Below the pieces are notes generated by a model. The model was not told the origin of the DNA, did no database searches, and saw only the letters and a program-made list of their open reading frames with translations. From assembly GCF_009829685.1 (NCBI RefSeq), contig NZ_VWSD01000001.1, positions 1-64,000 of the forward strand: a stretch of 64,000 nt of DNA, written 5' to 3'. Each line of letters opens with the position of its first letter. Position 1 is the stretch's first letter. Source of the stretch: Cellulomonas citrea (GTDB lineage: Bacteria > Actinomycetota > Actinomycetes > Actinomycetales > Cellulomonadaceae). Both the position numbers and the translations under genes were made by a program. Below are positions 8,026 to 16,694 of this stretch, one piece after another.

Positions 8026-8037
8026 GATACCAGTATC
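8026..8037. promoter_or_regulatory. GATAC-CA-GTATC dyad between SDR and hxlR genes
   Basis: A 5+5 palindrome with a 2-bp centre in the 53-bp divergent promoter region. HxlR proteins usually bind AT-containing dyads in such regions. The heptamer GATACCA recurs downstream of the hxlR gene at 8490 (opposite strand) and 8533. Confidence 0.45.
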
Positions 8038-8059
8038 TTCAACGGAACCGGGAGCACCG

Positions 8060-8464
8060 ATGGGCCAGGCCTACGACGTCATGTCGGCGAGCTGCCCGGG
8101 CCGCGTCGTGCTGCACCGGATCGGTGCGCGCTGGACGGTGTTCGTCGTGGTCGCGCTCGAGGACGGGCCCCTGCGGTTCACCGCGCTCAAGACCCGGATC
8201 GAGGGCATCACGCCCAAGGTGCTCACCGAGACGTTGCGCGCCATGCAGGTCGACGGGCTGCTCGAACGTCGTGACCTGGGCGGCAACCCGCCGCACGTGG
8301 AGTACGCGCTCACCGATCTGGGCCGGTCGCTGCTCGGGCCGCTGGGCGCCGTCCGGGACTGGGCGCAGACCCACGTGCCGGACATCATGGCCGCGCGCGA
8401 CAGGGCTGGGATCCCGCTGCAGAACGGAGCGCAGGCCGCCGATCTGGCCGCAAACATCCCCTGA
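8060..8464 (+). CDS. HxlR-family transcriptional regulator
   Basis: A 134-residue winged-helix regulator of the HxlR/MarR-like class. The typical N-terminal cysteine is present (MSASCPGRVVLHRIGARWT, about residues 8-26), followed by LKTRIEGITPKVLTETLRAM (recognition region, about 51-70) and the wing 'GLLERRDLGGNPPHVEYALTDLG'. A thiol-sensing role through the single N-terminal Cys is known for some HxlR proteins and is inferred here. GGAGCACCG upstream supports the ATG at 8060 over an earlier in-frame ATG that would lie on the operator. It is divergent from the SDR gene, the likely target. Confidence 0.85.
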   Translation: MGQAYDVMSASCPGRVVLHRIGARWTVFVVVALEDGPLRFTALKTRIEGITPKVLTETLRAMQVDGLLERRDLGGNPPHVEYALTDLGRSLLGPLGAVRDWAQTHVPDIMAARDRAGIPLQNGAQAADLAANIP

Positions 8465-8505
8465 CCAGGGACGACGCTCACTCTTTCGGTGGTATCAGAG
8501 CGCCG

Positions 8506-10458
8506 ATGACTGGTATTCGGGCGAAACGGGTCGATACCAGCGCTGTGAGCACCGACGGCACTGCGTCAACCCTGCCTGCTCCCCCCGTCGACGACGGCGT
8601 GCGAGGGACGACCCCGCACGCCCGCGGCTGGCGCCGCCTCGCCGGCCGGCTCACCTCGCGACTCCCGCTGCGCACCCGGCTCAGCCTGCTCGTGGCGGCC
8701 CTCATGGTGCCGACCGTCGTGGCCGTCTGGTCCTTCGCCGGCGCCGTGGGCGCGTCCATCGCGTTCTCCGCGGCCGAGCGTGACGGGCTCGTCGTCCTCG
8801 AACCCGCCCTCCTGGCCCTGTCGGCGACCGCCGGCGGGCAGGACGTCGACCTGAGCGCGCTGCGGACCGCCGTGGACGCCGAGCCCTCGCTCGCGCTCGA
8901 CGGCTCGATGAGCAAGGCCGAGGCCCTCGTCCCGGCCGCCACCGACCCGGCGGGCCGGGCCGCGCTCGCGCAGGCGCTGGCCGCGCTCGTCACCGAGGCC
9001 GGCAACAGCTCGAACCTCATCCTCGACCCGGACCTCGACTCCTTCTACGTCATGGACCTGCTCGTCGTCCAGGTGCCGAAGGCGCTGGTCACCGCCGCGC
9101 AGGCGGCCGTCGAGCCGACCGGCGGCCCGAACGAGAAGGTCGCCGCGCACGCGCTGCTCGCCGGGTCGCTCGCGGCAGCGGCGGGCTCGTTCGGCTCGGA
9201 TGTGGAGACGTCACTGTCCACCACCTCCTCGACCGCACTGAAATCTCAGCTAGCCGAGGTCGCGGCCGCCGCGACCTCCGTGACGGCACTGGCCGACACC
9301 CTCACCGCGGGGCTCGCGTCCCCCGCCGCGCAGGACCCCGCTCCGGCCGCGGCCGCCGTGGCTGCCGCCGTCCCGTCGGCGTCCGCCGGGCTCGACGCGC
9401 TGCTCACCACCCGGATCGCCGGGATGACCGACAAGCGCCTGTCCACGCTCGCGCTCACGGCCGTGGCCACCCTCATCGCCCTCGCGTGGGCGTTCGCTGT
9501 CGTCACGAGCACCCGCGACGACGTCGACACCGCGCTGCGCGGGATCGAGGCCATCGCAGCCGGCGACCTCACCGCCAAGCCGGTACCGACCGGGCGTGAC
9601 GAGGTCGGCGACATCGGCCGGGCCATCCAGCGCGCCCGCACGTCACTGGCCGACGTCGTCAGCCGGCTGCTCGAGGCGTCCGGGCAGGTGGCCGGGTCGG
9701 CCGAACGGCTCAGCCGCACCGCCCAGGCCGTCGACTCCTCCGCGAACCAGACGCTCGCCCTGTCCCGGGCCGCCTCCAGCGAGGTCGAGACCGTCACCGC
9801 GATGATCGGCGAGGTGAGCGCCGCGACGCAGCAGGTGACCGCCGCCTCCGGCGAGATCGCCTCGACCATGACCGAGGTGAACGCCACCGCGGCGAAGGCC
9901 CTCGACGACCTGTCCCACGCCGTGACCCTGACCTCCGCGCTCGGCGAGTCCAGCCGCACCATCGAGAGCACCGTCGAGGCGATCGCCGCAGTGGCCGCCA
10001 AGACCCGCATGCTCGCGCTCAACGCCACCATCGAGGCCGCGCGCGCCGGCGAGGCCGGCAAGGGCTTCGGGGTGGTCGCCGACGAGGTGAAGAACCTCGC
10101 GCAGGCGTCCTCGGGGGCCAGCAGCGACATCGGCCATGTCGCCGGCACCCAGCACGCGGAGATCGACGAGGTGCTGGCCGCGATCGACCGCGCGCACCGG
10201 GCGATGGACGTGGCCACGCAGTCGCAGGGCACCGTCATGGCGGCGACCGAGGAGCAGCGGGTCACGATGACCGATGTCGCCGGCTCGCTGTCGGCCACCG
10301 CCGCGGCGACCGGGCGGATCAGCGAGGGGATCCGTCAGGTGGAGGACGTCGCGGTCGGCACCACCCGGGAGGCGGACGCCCTCACCGAGGCCGCCCGTGG
10401 CATGGCCGACGTCGCACGTGCGCTGGCGGTCCAGGTCGGGGCGTTCCAGGTCGCCTGA
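8506..10458 (+). CDS. Methyl-accepting chemotaxis protein
   Basis: A 650-residue chemoreceptor. A cytoplasmic N-terminal tail (about 1-55) leads into TM1 (about 57-80), a helical periplasmic-type sensor domain of about 230 residues, TM2 (about 315-335), HAMP (about 335-390, with TGRDEVGDIGRAI) and a long coiled-coil signalling domain. The hairpin tip AKTRMLALNATIEAARAGEAGKGFGVVADEVKNLAQ (about 497-532; split here only for naming) is the canonical CheA/CheW-binding region. It lacks a C-terminal NWETF-like pentapeptide. The ligand is unknown. No other che genes are in the window, so it is an orphan receptor. The sensor domain is Ala/Thr-rich and helical. Confidence 0.92.
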   Translation: MTGIRAKRVDTSAVSTDGTASTLPAPPVDDGVRGTTPHARGWRRLAGRLTSRLPLRTRLSLLVAALMVPTVVAVWSFAGAVGASIAFSAAERDGLVVLEPALLALSATAGGQDVDLSALRTAVDAEPSLALDGSMSKAEALVPAATDPAGRAALAQALAALVTEAGNSSNLILDPDLDSFYVMDLLVVQVPKALVTAAQAAVEPTGGPNEKVAAHALLAGSLAAAAGSFGSDVETSLSTTSSTALKSQLAEVAAAATSVTALADTLTAGLASPAAQDPAPAAAAVAAAVPSASAGLDALLTTRIAGMTDKRLSTLALTAVATLIALAWAFAVVTSTRDDVDTALRGIEAIAAGDLTAKPVPTGRDEVGDIGRAIQRARTSLADVVSRLLEASGQVAGSAERLSRTAQAVDSSANQTLALSRAASSEVETVTAMIGEVSAATQQVTAASGEIASTMTEVNATAAKALDDLSHAVTLTSALGESSRTIESTVEAIAAVAAKTRMLALNATIEAARAGEAGKGFGVVADEVKNLAQASSGASSDIGHVAGTQHAEIDEVLAAIDRAHRAMDVATQSQGTVMAATEEQRVTMTDVAGSLSATAAATGRISEGIRQVEDVAVGTTREADALTEAARGMADVARALAVQVGAFQVA

Positions 10459-10611
10459 GCCGCAGGCGTGGGCCGGCCGCAGGCGCGCGCCCACCCGTGC
10501 TGTCGCCCGGCTGTCCGCCTGCTGTCCCGCCCGTCCCGCCGACAGCGGTACCGGCAGGATGTGCGCAGCGCCACCGCGCGCCGTCCCGCACCCCGCCCCG
10601 GAGGACCCGCC

Positions 10612-10995
10612 ATGCCCGCCAGCGCCGCCGAGCCGCTGCCCGCCACCACCGCCCTCGCGCAGGCGAGCGCCACCCTCACCGGCTACGACCTGCCCGCCGA
10701 GACGGTGGTCGCCGGCGACCCGAAGGCCGCGCTCCTCGAGCTCGGCACCGTCGGTGGCGCCCCCGTCGGGCTGTGGGAGCTGACGTGCGGCACGGTGACC
10801 GACGTCGAGCAGGACGAGGTGTTCGTCGTGCTCGCCGGTCGCGGCACGCTCACGGTGCTGGACCCGCCCGCGACAGTGCTGCTGGAGCCCGGGGTGGTGT
10901 GTCGCCTGGTCGCCGGCGCCCGGACCCACTGGAATGTCAGTGAGCCGATCCGCAAGCTCTACGTGACCGGCGCGTACGCCGCACCCGAGGTCTGA
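10612..10995 (+). CDS. Cupin-domain protein (DUF861-like)
   Basis: A 127-residue single cupin. Beta-barrel motifs include PVGLWELTCGTVTDVEQDEVFVVLAGRGTLTV (about residues 46-77) and ETGA-like LLEPGVVCRLVAGARTHWNV (about 85-104). The pattern WELTxGxxTxxxxDEVFxVLxG matches the DUF861/ureidoglycine-aminohydrolase-like cupins rather than metal-dependent dioxygenases, because the His pair is missing from motif 1. The start at 10612 has GGAGG 7 nt upstream. It stands alone between the chemoreceptor and the LacI gene. The substrate is unknown. Confidence 0.75.
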   Translation: MPASAAEPLPATTALAQASATLTGYDLPAETVVAGDPKAALLELGTVGGAPVGLWELTCGTVTDVEQDEVFVVLAGRGTLTVLDPPATVLLEPGVVCRLVAGARTHWNVSEPIRKLYVTGAYAAPEV

Positions 10996-11110
10996 GCCCG
11001 GCTACCGACCCGCTGAAATGTCAGTTGAGGGCGGCGCGCGGGCCGAACAGGCATGAGCCGCAGCGCCCTGACCTGCAGAGCGACCCACGATCGCACCACT
11101 GAAATTTCAG
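10929..11110. repeat. Three CTGAAATNTCAG-type palindromes, 84-86 bp apart
   Basis: CTGGAATGTCAG (10929-10940, in the 3' end of the cupin gene), CTGAAATGTCAG (11013-11024) and the perfect palindrome CTGAAATTTCAG (11099-11110). A fourth, CTGAAATCTCAG, lies inside the chemoreceptor gene at 9238-9249. Such A/T-rich dyads stand out in this GC-rich DNA. No function is known. Confidence 0.55.
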
Positions 11111-11129
11111 CAGGTCCCGCCGGCCCCGG

Positions 11130-12185
11130 TCAGGCCGGGGGCGGCGGCGCCGTCGAGCCGCGCAGCAGCAGCACGGTGGGCAGCCGCATCTGACGGGCCG
11201 TCGGGGTCTGCTGGTCGGCCGTGATCGCCTCGACCAGATAGTCCGCGGCCAGACGCCCCTTGGTCTCGATCGGCTGACGCACCGTGGTGAGGCCGGGCCG
11301 GGTGTTCTCCGCCTCGGCCAGGTCGTCGAACCCGGTGACCGACAGATCGGTCGGCACGTGCACGCCGTGCCGCTCGGCGGCGGTGAGCACCCCCATCGCG
11401 ATCACGTCGCTGAAGCACACCACGGCCGTCGGCCGGTTCGCGGGGTCGGCCCACAGCTGCTCGAAGCCCTGCTCACCGCCGCCGCGCGTGCACGGCACCT
11501 GCCGCACCTGCACCTGCGGGTCGTCCAGGCTGAGCCCGCGGGTGGCCAGCGCCGCCTCGACGCCCAGCAGCCGGCGCTTGACCGGGCCGTGCCACTGCCG
11601 CCACTCGACGTCGACCCCGGTGTCGATCGCCAGCACGCCGATCCGCCGGTGCCCCAGGTCGAGCAGGTGCTCGACGAGGGACTGCACCGCCTCGGCGTCG
11701 TCGATCTCGATCGAGGAGACGCCCTCCACCGGTTCGCTGTCGACCAGCACGAACGGGATCTTGCGCTGGCGCAGCGCACTCACCTCGCCGCGGTCGGTCT
11801 CCAACCCGCTCACGATGAACCCGTCGACCGCCGCGTAGGGGATGGCCTTGAGCATCGACCCGCGCAGCGGCGGGGCCAGCAGCAGCGTGTAGCCCTCCTG
11901 GTGGCAGGTCTGCCCGACCCCTTGCAGGAACTGCGTGTAGTACGGGTTGGTGAGCACCAGGTCGAGCTGCTGGGGCAGCAGCAGCCCGAGGCTGCTCGTG
12001 CGCCGGGTGCGCAGCATCCGGGCCGCCGGGTCCTGCGCGTAGCCGAGCTCCTCGGCGACGGCCAGGACGTGCCGCAGCGTGGCCTCCGACAGCCGGGAGC
12101 TGTCGTTGAACGCGAACGAGACCGCGGTCTTCGACACGTGCGCCGCATCCGCGACGTCCTGCATCGTCACTCGCCGCTGTCTCAT
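11130..12185 (-). CDS. LacI-family regulator of the alpha-glucan operon
   Basis: A 351-residue LacI/GalR repressor. The HTH is TMQDVADAAHVSKTAVSFAFNDSSRLSEATLRHVLAVAEELGYAQDPAARMLRT (about residues 7-61), followed by a periplasmic-binding-like effector domain, with SVTGFDDLAEAENTRPGLTTVRQP near 285-310. It is the last gene of the operon, and its ATG overlaps the TGA of the GH13 gene before it (ATGA). Its place at the end of a GH13/ABC-importer operon suggests it senses malto-oligosaccharide-type sugars and represses the operon; a candidate operator lies upstream of the first gene at 18416-18435. Confidence 0.88.
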   Translation of the reverse strand: MRQRRVTMQDVADAAHVSKTAVSFAFNDSSRLSEATLRHVLAVAEELGYAQDPAARMLRTRRTSSLGLLLPQQLDLVLTNPYYTQFLQGVGQTCHQEGYTLLLAPPLRGSMLKAIPYAAVDGFIVSGLETDRGEVSALRQRKIPFVLVDSEPVEGVSSIEIDDAEAVQSLVEHLLDLGHRRIGVLAIDTGVDVEWRQWHGPVKRRLLGVEAALATRGLSLDDPQVQVRQVPCTRGGGEQGFEQLWADPANRPTAVVCFSDVIAMGVLTAAERHGVHVPTDLSVTGFDDLAEAENTRPGLTTVRQPIETKGRLAADYLVEAITADQQTPTARQMRLPTVLLLRGSTAPPPPA

Positions 12186-13603
12186 GCCCCGCGGCCTCCC
12201 GCTGTCTCCCCCGCCGCCAGCACGACGGCGTCGGCGGGGCCGACCCGAAGGCTACCGGCCACCTTCGACGGGTCACCGCCGACCCGCCCGTGCAGCACCT
12301 GCCACGACGTGCCGGGCGCGCGGCCGACGAGCGCGTCGAGGTCGACGTCGAGGTCACCGCTCCCCCGGTTGACCACGACCAGCGCCAGCTGCGGACCGTC
12401 CTGCCGGACGAGGGCCAGCCCGTCGGGGCCGAGCGCCACCACGCGCTGCTCACCGCGTCGCAGCGCCTCGTTCGCCCGCCGGGCCGCCGCGAGCCCGCGC
12501 ACGGCGGCGTACAGCTCACCGTCCCAGCGCTCGCGCTCCCACACCATCGGCGCACGGCAGCCCGGGTCGTTCTCGCCGACCATCCCGACCTCGTCGCCGT
12601 AGTAGACCATCGGCGCCCCCTGCGCCCCGAACAGCAGCGCGTAGGCCAGCAGGGCTGCCGCCCGGTCGCCGCCGTGCCGGGTGAGCACCCGCTCGGTGTC
12701 GTGGCTGCCCAGCAGGTTGAGCATGGCGGGGCGGGCAGGGGCCGGCACCCGGTCCCACAACGTGGTGAGCCCGGCGGCCACCGCGGGTGCGTCCAGGGAA
12801 CGGTCGGCGGTGAAGCCCAGCACGAGGTCGCGGAAGGTGTAGTTCATCGTCCCGTCGGCGGTGTCCCCGGCCAACCACTGCTCGGGCTCGCGCCACTCCT
12901 CGGCCACGATGTAGAGCTCCGGGTCGATGCCCTTGACCGTCTCGCGGAACCGCCGCCAGAACGGCATCGGCACGTAGTAGGGCACGTCGAGCCGCCAGCC
13001 GTCGATGCCCTCGGCGATCCAGTGCCGGGCCACCTCGAGGTGGTGCTCGCGCACCTGCGGGTTGAACGCGTTCCACTTGGGCAGGTACCAGCAGCCCGAG
13101 CAGGTCTTGTAGTTGGGCTCCGGGTGCGAGGTCACCGGGAAGTCCGCGACCGAGAACCAGTTCACGTACGGCGAGGCGGCCTCGTGCTCGATCACGTCGG
13201 CGAACGCGTGGTGGCCGATCCCGCAGTGGTTGAGCACCGCGTCGAGCACGACCCGCAACCCGCGCTCGTGGGCCGCGGCGACGAACCGCCGGAACGCCGC
13301 CAGGTCGCCCAGCCGGTGGTCGACCGTGAAGTAGTCGACCGCGTCGTACCGGTGGTTGGTCTGCGCCTCGAAGATCGGCGTGAGGTAGAGCGCGGTGACG
13401 CCCAGCTCCACGAGGTGGTCGAGGTGCTCGACGATGCCCGCCAGGTCGCCGCCGAAGAAGTTGTCCCTCGTCGGCTCACCGCCCCAGGGCTCGACGTCGG
13501 GCGGGTCGAGCGTGCGGTCCCCGTTGGCGAACCGCTCGGGGAAGACCTGGTAGAAGACCGCGTCGGCCAGCCAGGCAGGTGCGTTCCAGGTGGTGTCCGT
13601 CAT
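12182..13603 (-). CDS. GH13 neopullulanase/cyclomaltodextrinase-like enzyme
   Basis: A 473-residue GH13 hydrolase. The catalytic residues are visible: nucleophile D206 in GWRLDVPYYV, acid/base E235 in IVAEEW, and the third carboxylate D302 in LLGSHDTE; DAVLNH (121-126) is conserved region I. It lacks the extra N-terminal domain of neopullulanases and has no signal peptide, so it should act in the cytoplasm on imported oligosaccharides. 'KTCSGCWYLPKWNAFNP' between regions I and II resembles GH13 subfamily 20 cyclomaltodextrinases. It lies 1 nt after the permease gene and overlaps the LacI gene. Exact substrate preference cannot be read from the sequence. Confidence 0.85.
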   Translation of the reverse strand: MTDTTWNAPAWLADAVFYQVFPERFANGDRTLDPPDVEPWGGEPTRDNFFGGDLAGIVEHLDHLVELGVTALYLTPIFEAQTNHRYDAVDYFTVDHRLGDLAAFRRFVAAAHERGLRVVLDAVLNHCGIGHHAFADVIEHEAASPYVNWFSVADFPVTSHPEPNYKTCSGCWYLPKWNAFNPQVREHHLEVARHWIAEGIDGWRLDVPYYVPMPFWRRFRETVKGIDPELYIVAEEWREPEQWLAGDTADGTMNYTFRDLVLGFTADRSLDAPAVAAGLTTLWDRVPAPARPAMLNLLGSHDTERVLTRHGGDRAAALLAYALLFGAQGAPMVYYGDEVGMVGENDPGCRAPMVWERERWDGELYAAVRGLAAARRANEALRRGEQRVVALGPDGLALVRQDGPQLALVVVNRGSGDLDVDLDALVGRAPGTSWQVLHGRVGGDPSKVAGSLRVGPADAVVLAAGETAGGRGA

Positions 13604-13604
13604 C

Positions 13605-14423
13605 TCAGTCCTTCAGTCCCGTCATCGCGATGCCCCGGATGAGCAGCCGCTGGAACGCCATGAACACCACCATCGCCGGCAGCGTGGCCATCACGGTGCC
13701 CGCCATGAGGTAGTTCCAGGAGGTCCCGTACCGGCCCTCGAACGAGGCCAGGCCGATCTGGATGGTGCGCATCTCGTCGGAGTTGGTGACCAGCAGCGGC
13801 CACAGGAAGTCGTTCCAGGCGAACAGGAAGCTGAAGATCGCCAGCGTCGCGAAGGCCGGGGTCGACAACGGCACCATGATCCGGACGAACGTGCCGGCAC
13901 GCGAGCACCCGTCGATGCGTGCCGCGTCCTCCAGCTCCTGCGGGATGCCCGCGAAGTACTGGCGCAGCAGGATGATGCCGAACACGTCGGCCAGCCGCGG
14001 CACGATGAGCCCGGCGTAGGTGTCGATCCAGCCGAAGCCCGCGACCAGCGAGTACGCCGGGATGACGGTGACGAAGGTCGGCACCAGCAGCATCGCCAGC
14101 AGGAGCACGAACAGCGGGTCGCGTGCCGGGAAGCGGAACCGCGCGAAGGCGTACGCCGCGAGCGCGTCGAGCACGAGGTGCCCGAGCACGATCCCGGCAG
14201 CCATCACGAGGCTGTTGAGGTAGTAGCGGCCGAACGGCGCCGCGGCCCACGCGTGCGCGTAGTTCTCCCAGTGCCACGACGTGGGCAGCACGCTCGTGCT
14301 CGTGTACGTCTGCGCCCGGGTCTGCAGCGATGTCGTGACCATCCACAGGAACGGGACCACGACGGTGACCGACCCGGCGAGGAGCACGGCGTGCCGGGCG
14401 AGGGTGGCGGTGCGGCGGCTCAT
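13605..14423 (-). CDS. Sugar ABC permease, MalG type
   Basis: A 272-residue carbohydrate ABC importer subunit of the MalG (CUT1) family with six predicted membrane helices. The ATPase-coupling EAA loop reads ELEDAARIDGCSRAGTFVRIMVPLSTP (about residues 180-206), and the usual C-terminal GLKD is present. MSRRTATL is chosen because it starts just inside the upstream permease stop (ATGA overlap). It forms the importer with the MalF-like permease and the binding protein upstream. No MsmK/MalK-type ATPase is encoded here, which is usual for actinobacterial CUT1 systems that share one ATPase. Confidence 0.9.
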   Translation of the reverse strand: MSRRTATLARHAVLLAGSVTVVVPFLWMVTTSLQTRAQTYTSTSVLPTSWHWENYAHAWAAAPFGRYYLNSLVMAAGIVLGHLVLDALAAYAFARFRFPARDPLFVLLLAMLLVPTFVTVIPAYSLVAGFGWIDTYAGLIVPRLADVFGIILLRQYFAGIPQELEDAARIDGCSRAGTFVRIMVPLSTPAFATLAIFSFLFAWNDFLWPLLVTNSDEMRTIQIGLASFEGRYGTSWNYLMAGTVMATLPAMVVFMAFQRLLIRGIAMTGLKD

Positions 14424-15370
14424 CGCAGGCTCGACCTCCCCGACCCGGAGGCCCGCCACTGCACGAGCGTCACCCCGAGCACCAGGAACAGCGTGGTGAA
14501 GGCGATCGCGGTGCCGTAGCCGAAGTGGCCGAGCCGGAACGCCTCGCGGTACATGAACATGCCGAGCACCTCGGTCCCCCCGCGCGGCCCGCCGCCGGTG
14601 AGGACATAGACCAGGTCGAAGGACTGGAACGTGGTGATGAGCGCCTGCACCACGACGAAGAACGTGATGGGCCGCAGCAGCGGCACCGTGATGAGGCGGA
14701 TCCGCTGCCAGGTCCCGGCACCGTCGAGCTGGGCGGCCTCGAACACGGAGGTCGGCAGCGCCTGCAGCCCGGTGAGGTAGAGCACGACGTTGAAGCCGAG
14801 GCTCTTCCACACGGTGAGCGAGGTGAGCAGCACGAGCGCCCACCAGCGGTTCCCCAGCCAGTCGGGCCCCGCGACACCGACCCGTTCGAGCAGCCCGTTG
14901 ACGTACCCCGACGGGTCGAACAGGTACCGCCAGACGATCGCCGCCGCGACCGAGGAGGTCACGGTCGGCAGGAAGTACAGCCCCCGGTAGAACCCGCGGC
15001 CGCGGATCGGGGCGTCCAGCAGCAGCGCCACCGCCAGCCCGCTGACCACGCCGAGCACGCTCACCCCGGCGGCGTACAGCAGGGTGACGCCCAGGGAGTT
15101 CCACAGCGCCGGGTCGTGCGCCAGCGCGACGTAGTTGGCCAGGCCGACGAACGGTTTGGTCGGGCTGTAGCCGTTCCACGACGTGAGGCTCGTGCGGGCG
15201 GCCGAGACGATCGGGTAGAGCACGAAGACCGCGAGCACGACGAGCGCCGGCGCCACGAAGAGCGCGGCGGTCACGACCTCCTCGCGGTCGTAGCGACGGG
15301 GCCGGAGCCCGCCCCGCGCCTGGTCGGGCGCGGGGCGGGTCCGTCCACCGGGGGTGGTGGTCACGGTCAT
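14420..15370 (-). CDS. Sugar ABC permease, MalF type
   Basis: A 316-residue CUT1 permease with an Arg-rich N-terminal tail and six predicted membrane helices starting near residue 36 (ALFVAPALVVLAVFVLYPIV). The EAA loop is VFEAAQLDGAGTWQRIRLITVPLLRP (about residues 208-233). PTKPFVGLANYVALA (about 74-88) is the periplasmic motif that follows TM1 in this family. Its ATG overlaps the stop of the binding-protein gene, and its stop overlaps the start of the MalG-type permease, so it is tightly coupled. The imported sugar is inferred to be an alpha-glucan oligosaccharide from the GH13 genes on both sides. Confidence 0.9.
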   Translation of the reverse strand: MTVTTTPGGRTRPAPDQARGGLRPRRYDREEVVTAALFVAPALVVLAVFVLYPIVSAARTSLTSWNGYSPTKPFVGLANYVALAHDPALWNSLGVTLLYAAGVSVLGVVSGLAVALLLDAPIRGRGFYRGLYFLPTVTSSVAAAIVWRYLFDPSGYVNGLLERVGVAGPDWLGNRWWALVLLTSLTVWKSLGFNVVLYLTGLQALPTSVFEAAQLDGAGTWQRIRLITVPLLRPITFFVVVQALITTFQSFDLVYVLTGGGPRGGTEVLGMFMYREAFRLGHFGYGTAIAFTTLFLVLGVTLVQWRASGSGRSSLR

Positions 15371-16653
15371 CCTTGTGCGATCACCTGGTTGACGGCCTTC
15401 TCCGCGTTGGCCAGCGCCTCGTCGACCCCGACCTCGCCGGCCAGCGCCTTCTCGATCTGCTGGGCGAAGGCCAACGAGATGGCCGGGTACAGCGGGGTGT
15501 TGGGCCGGGCGTGCGCATCGGCCATCTGCTCGACGTAGGGGCGCAGCCGGGGCTGCTCCTTGTCCACCCAGCCGAGGTAGTCGGCGCTCGTGGCGACCGA
15601 CGTGGTGACGGGCAGCATCCCGGTCTTCTCGCTCCAGGACGTCACCTGGGCGGGCTGCAGGAACCAGGCGAGGAAGTCGGCGGCCGCCTTCGTGCTCGCC
15701 TCGTCGTTGGCGAAGACCATGGCCTGCTCACCGCCGAGGTTGGTGGCGGCGACGCCGTCGGCCGGGGCCGGGACCTTGGCGACCCCGAAGTCGAACGGCG
15801 GGTCGGGCGCCCAGATCCCGACCATCCACGACCCCTCCTGGGCCGCGGCGGCCTCGCCCTTCTCGAACGCGCCCCACGCGGCGTAGGGGCTCACGCCGGA
15901 CTTGATGAGGTCGACCCAGTACTGCAGCGCCTTCTTGCCGGCGGGGGTGTTGAACGCCGCGGCCTTGTTGTCCGGGGTGAGGAACTGCCCGCCGGCCTGC
16001 CACAGGTTCACCTGGAAGTTCCAGGTGAGGCCCTCACCGGAGTCGCCGGCCTGGGTGAACAGCTCGTAGCCGGGCTTGCCGGTCTTCTCCAGGATCGTCT
16101 TGCCGGTGCTCAGCACCTGGTCCCACGTCGTCGGCGGCTTGTCCGGGTCCAGCCCGGCCTGGGTGTAGAGCGTCCGGTTGTACATGAACGCCAGGTTGTT
16201 GGCCGAGACCGGCACCGAGACCTGCTTGCCGTCGATCGAGCCGAACGAGACGAGCGCCGGGTTGACGTCGGACAGCACCTGGGACGGCAGCAGGCCCTTG
16301 AGGTCGGCGAGGGTGCCGATCTGGTTGATCTGCGGCACCCACACCAGGTCGCCGATCGCGATGGTGGGCAGCGTCGTGGACGACGCCGAGGCGCGCAGCT
16401 TCGTGAGGAAGTCGGCGTTCGGGATCGTCGCGGTGGTGATCGTCACGCCGTCGGTCTGCTCGTCGTAGGCCTTCACCATCGCGTCGAAGGCGTCGGCGTT
16501 GGCGCCGTCCCAGTAGTTCCAGATCTCGACCTTGACGTCCTTGCCTGCGGCCGTGCCGCCGCCCGAGCTCGCGCCCGACGAGCAGCCCGCCAGTGCGAGC
16601 GCGCCGACGGCCAGGCCGGCCGCCACGGAGAACCATCGTGTCCTGCGGTGCAT
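15367..16653 (-). CDS. Sugar ABC importer binding lipoprotein (MalE-like)
   Basis: A 428-residue family-1 extracellular solute-binding protein. The lipoprotein signal is MHRRTRWFSVAAGLAVGALA ending in the lipobox LAGC (Cys about residue 25). VEIWNYWDGANADAFDAMVKAYDEQ (about 44-68) opens the N-lobe, and GSWMVGIWAPD near 275 is the usual hinge region of maltose-type binding proteins. The start has a run-on GGGAGCAACG Shine-Dalgarno. It is followed by both permeases with ATGA overlaps and preceded by a GH13 glucosidase 41 nt away. It should capture oligosaccharides at the outer face of the membrane. Confidence 0.9.
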   Translation of the reverse strand: MHRRTRWFSVAAGLAVGALALAGCSSGASSGGGTAAGKDVKVEIWNYWDGANADAFDAMVKAYDEQTDGVTITTATIPNADFLTKLRASASSTTLPTIAIGDLVWVPQINQIGTLADLKGLLPSQVLSDVNPALVSFGSIDGKQVSVPVSANNLAFMYNRTLYTQAGLDPDKPPTTWDQVLSTGKTILEKTGKPGYELFTQAGDSGEGLTWNFQVNLWQAGGQFLTPDNKAAAFNTPAGKKALQYWVDLIKSGVSPYAAWGAFEKGEAAAAQEGSWMVGIWAPDPPFDFGVAKVPAPADGVAATNLGGEQAMVFANDEASTKAAADFLAWFLQPAQVTSWSEKTGMLPVTTSVATSADYLGWVDKEQPRLRPYVEQMADAHARPNTPLYPAISLAFAQQIEKALAGEVGVDEALANAEKAVNQVIAQG

Positions 16654-16694
16654 CGTTGCTCCCTTGTTCTCTGACGGTGACTGTGACTGCTCTG

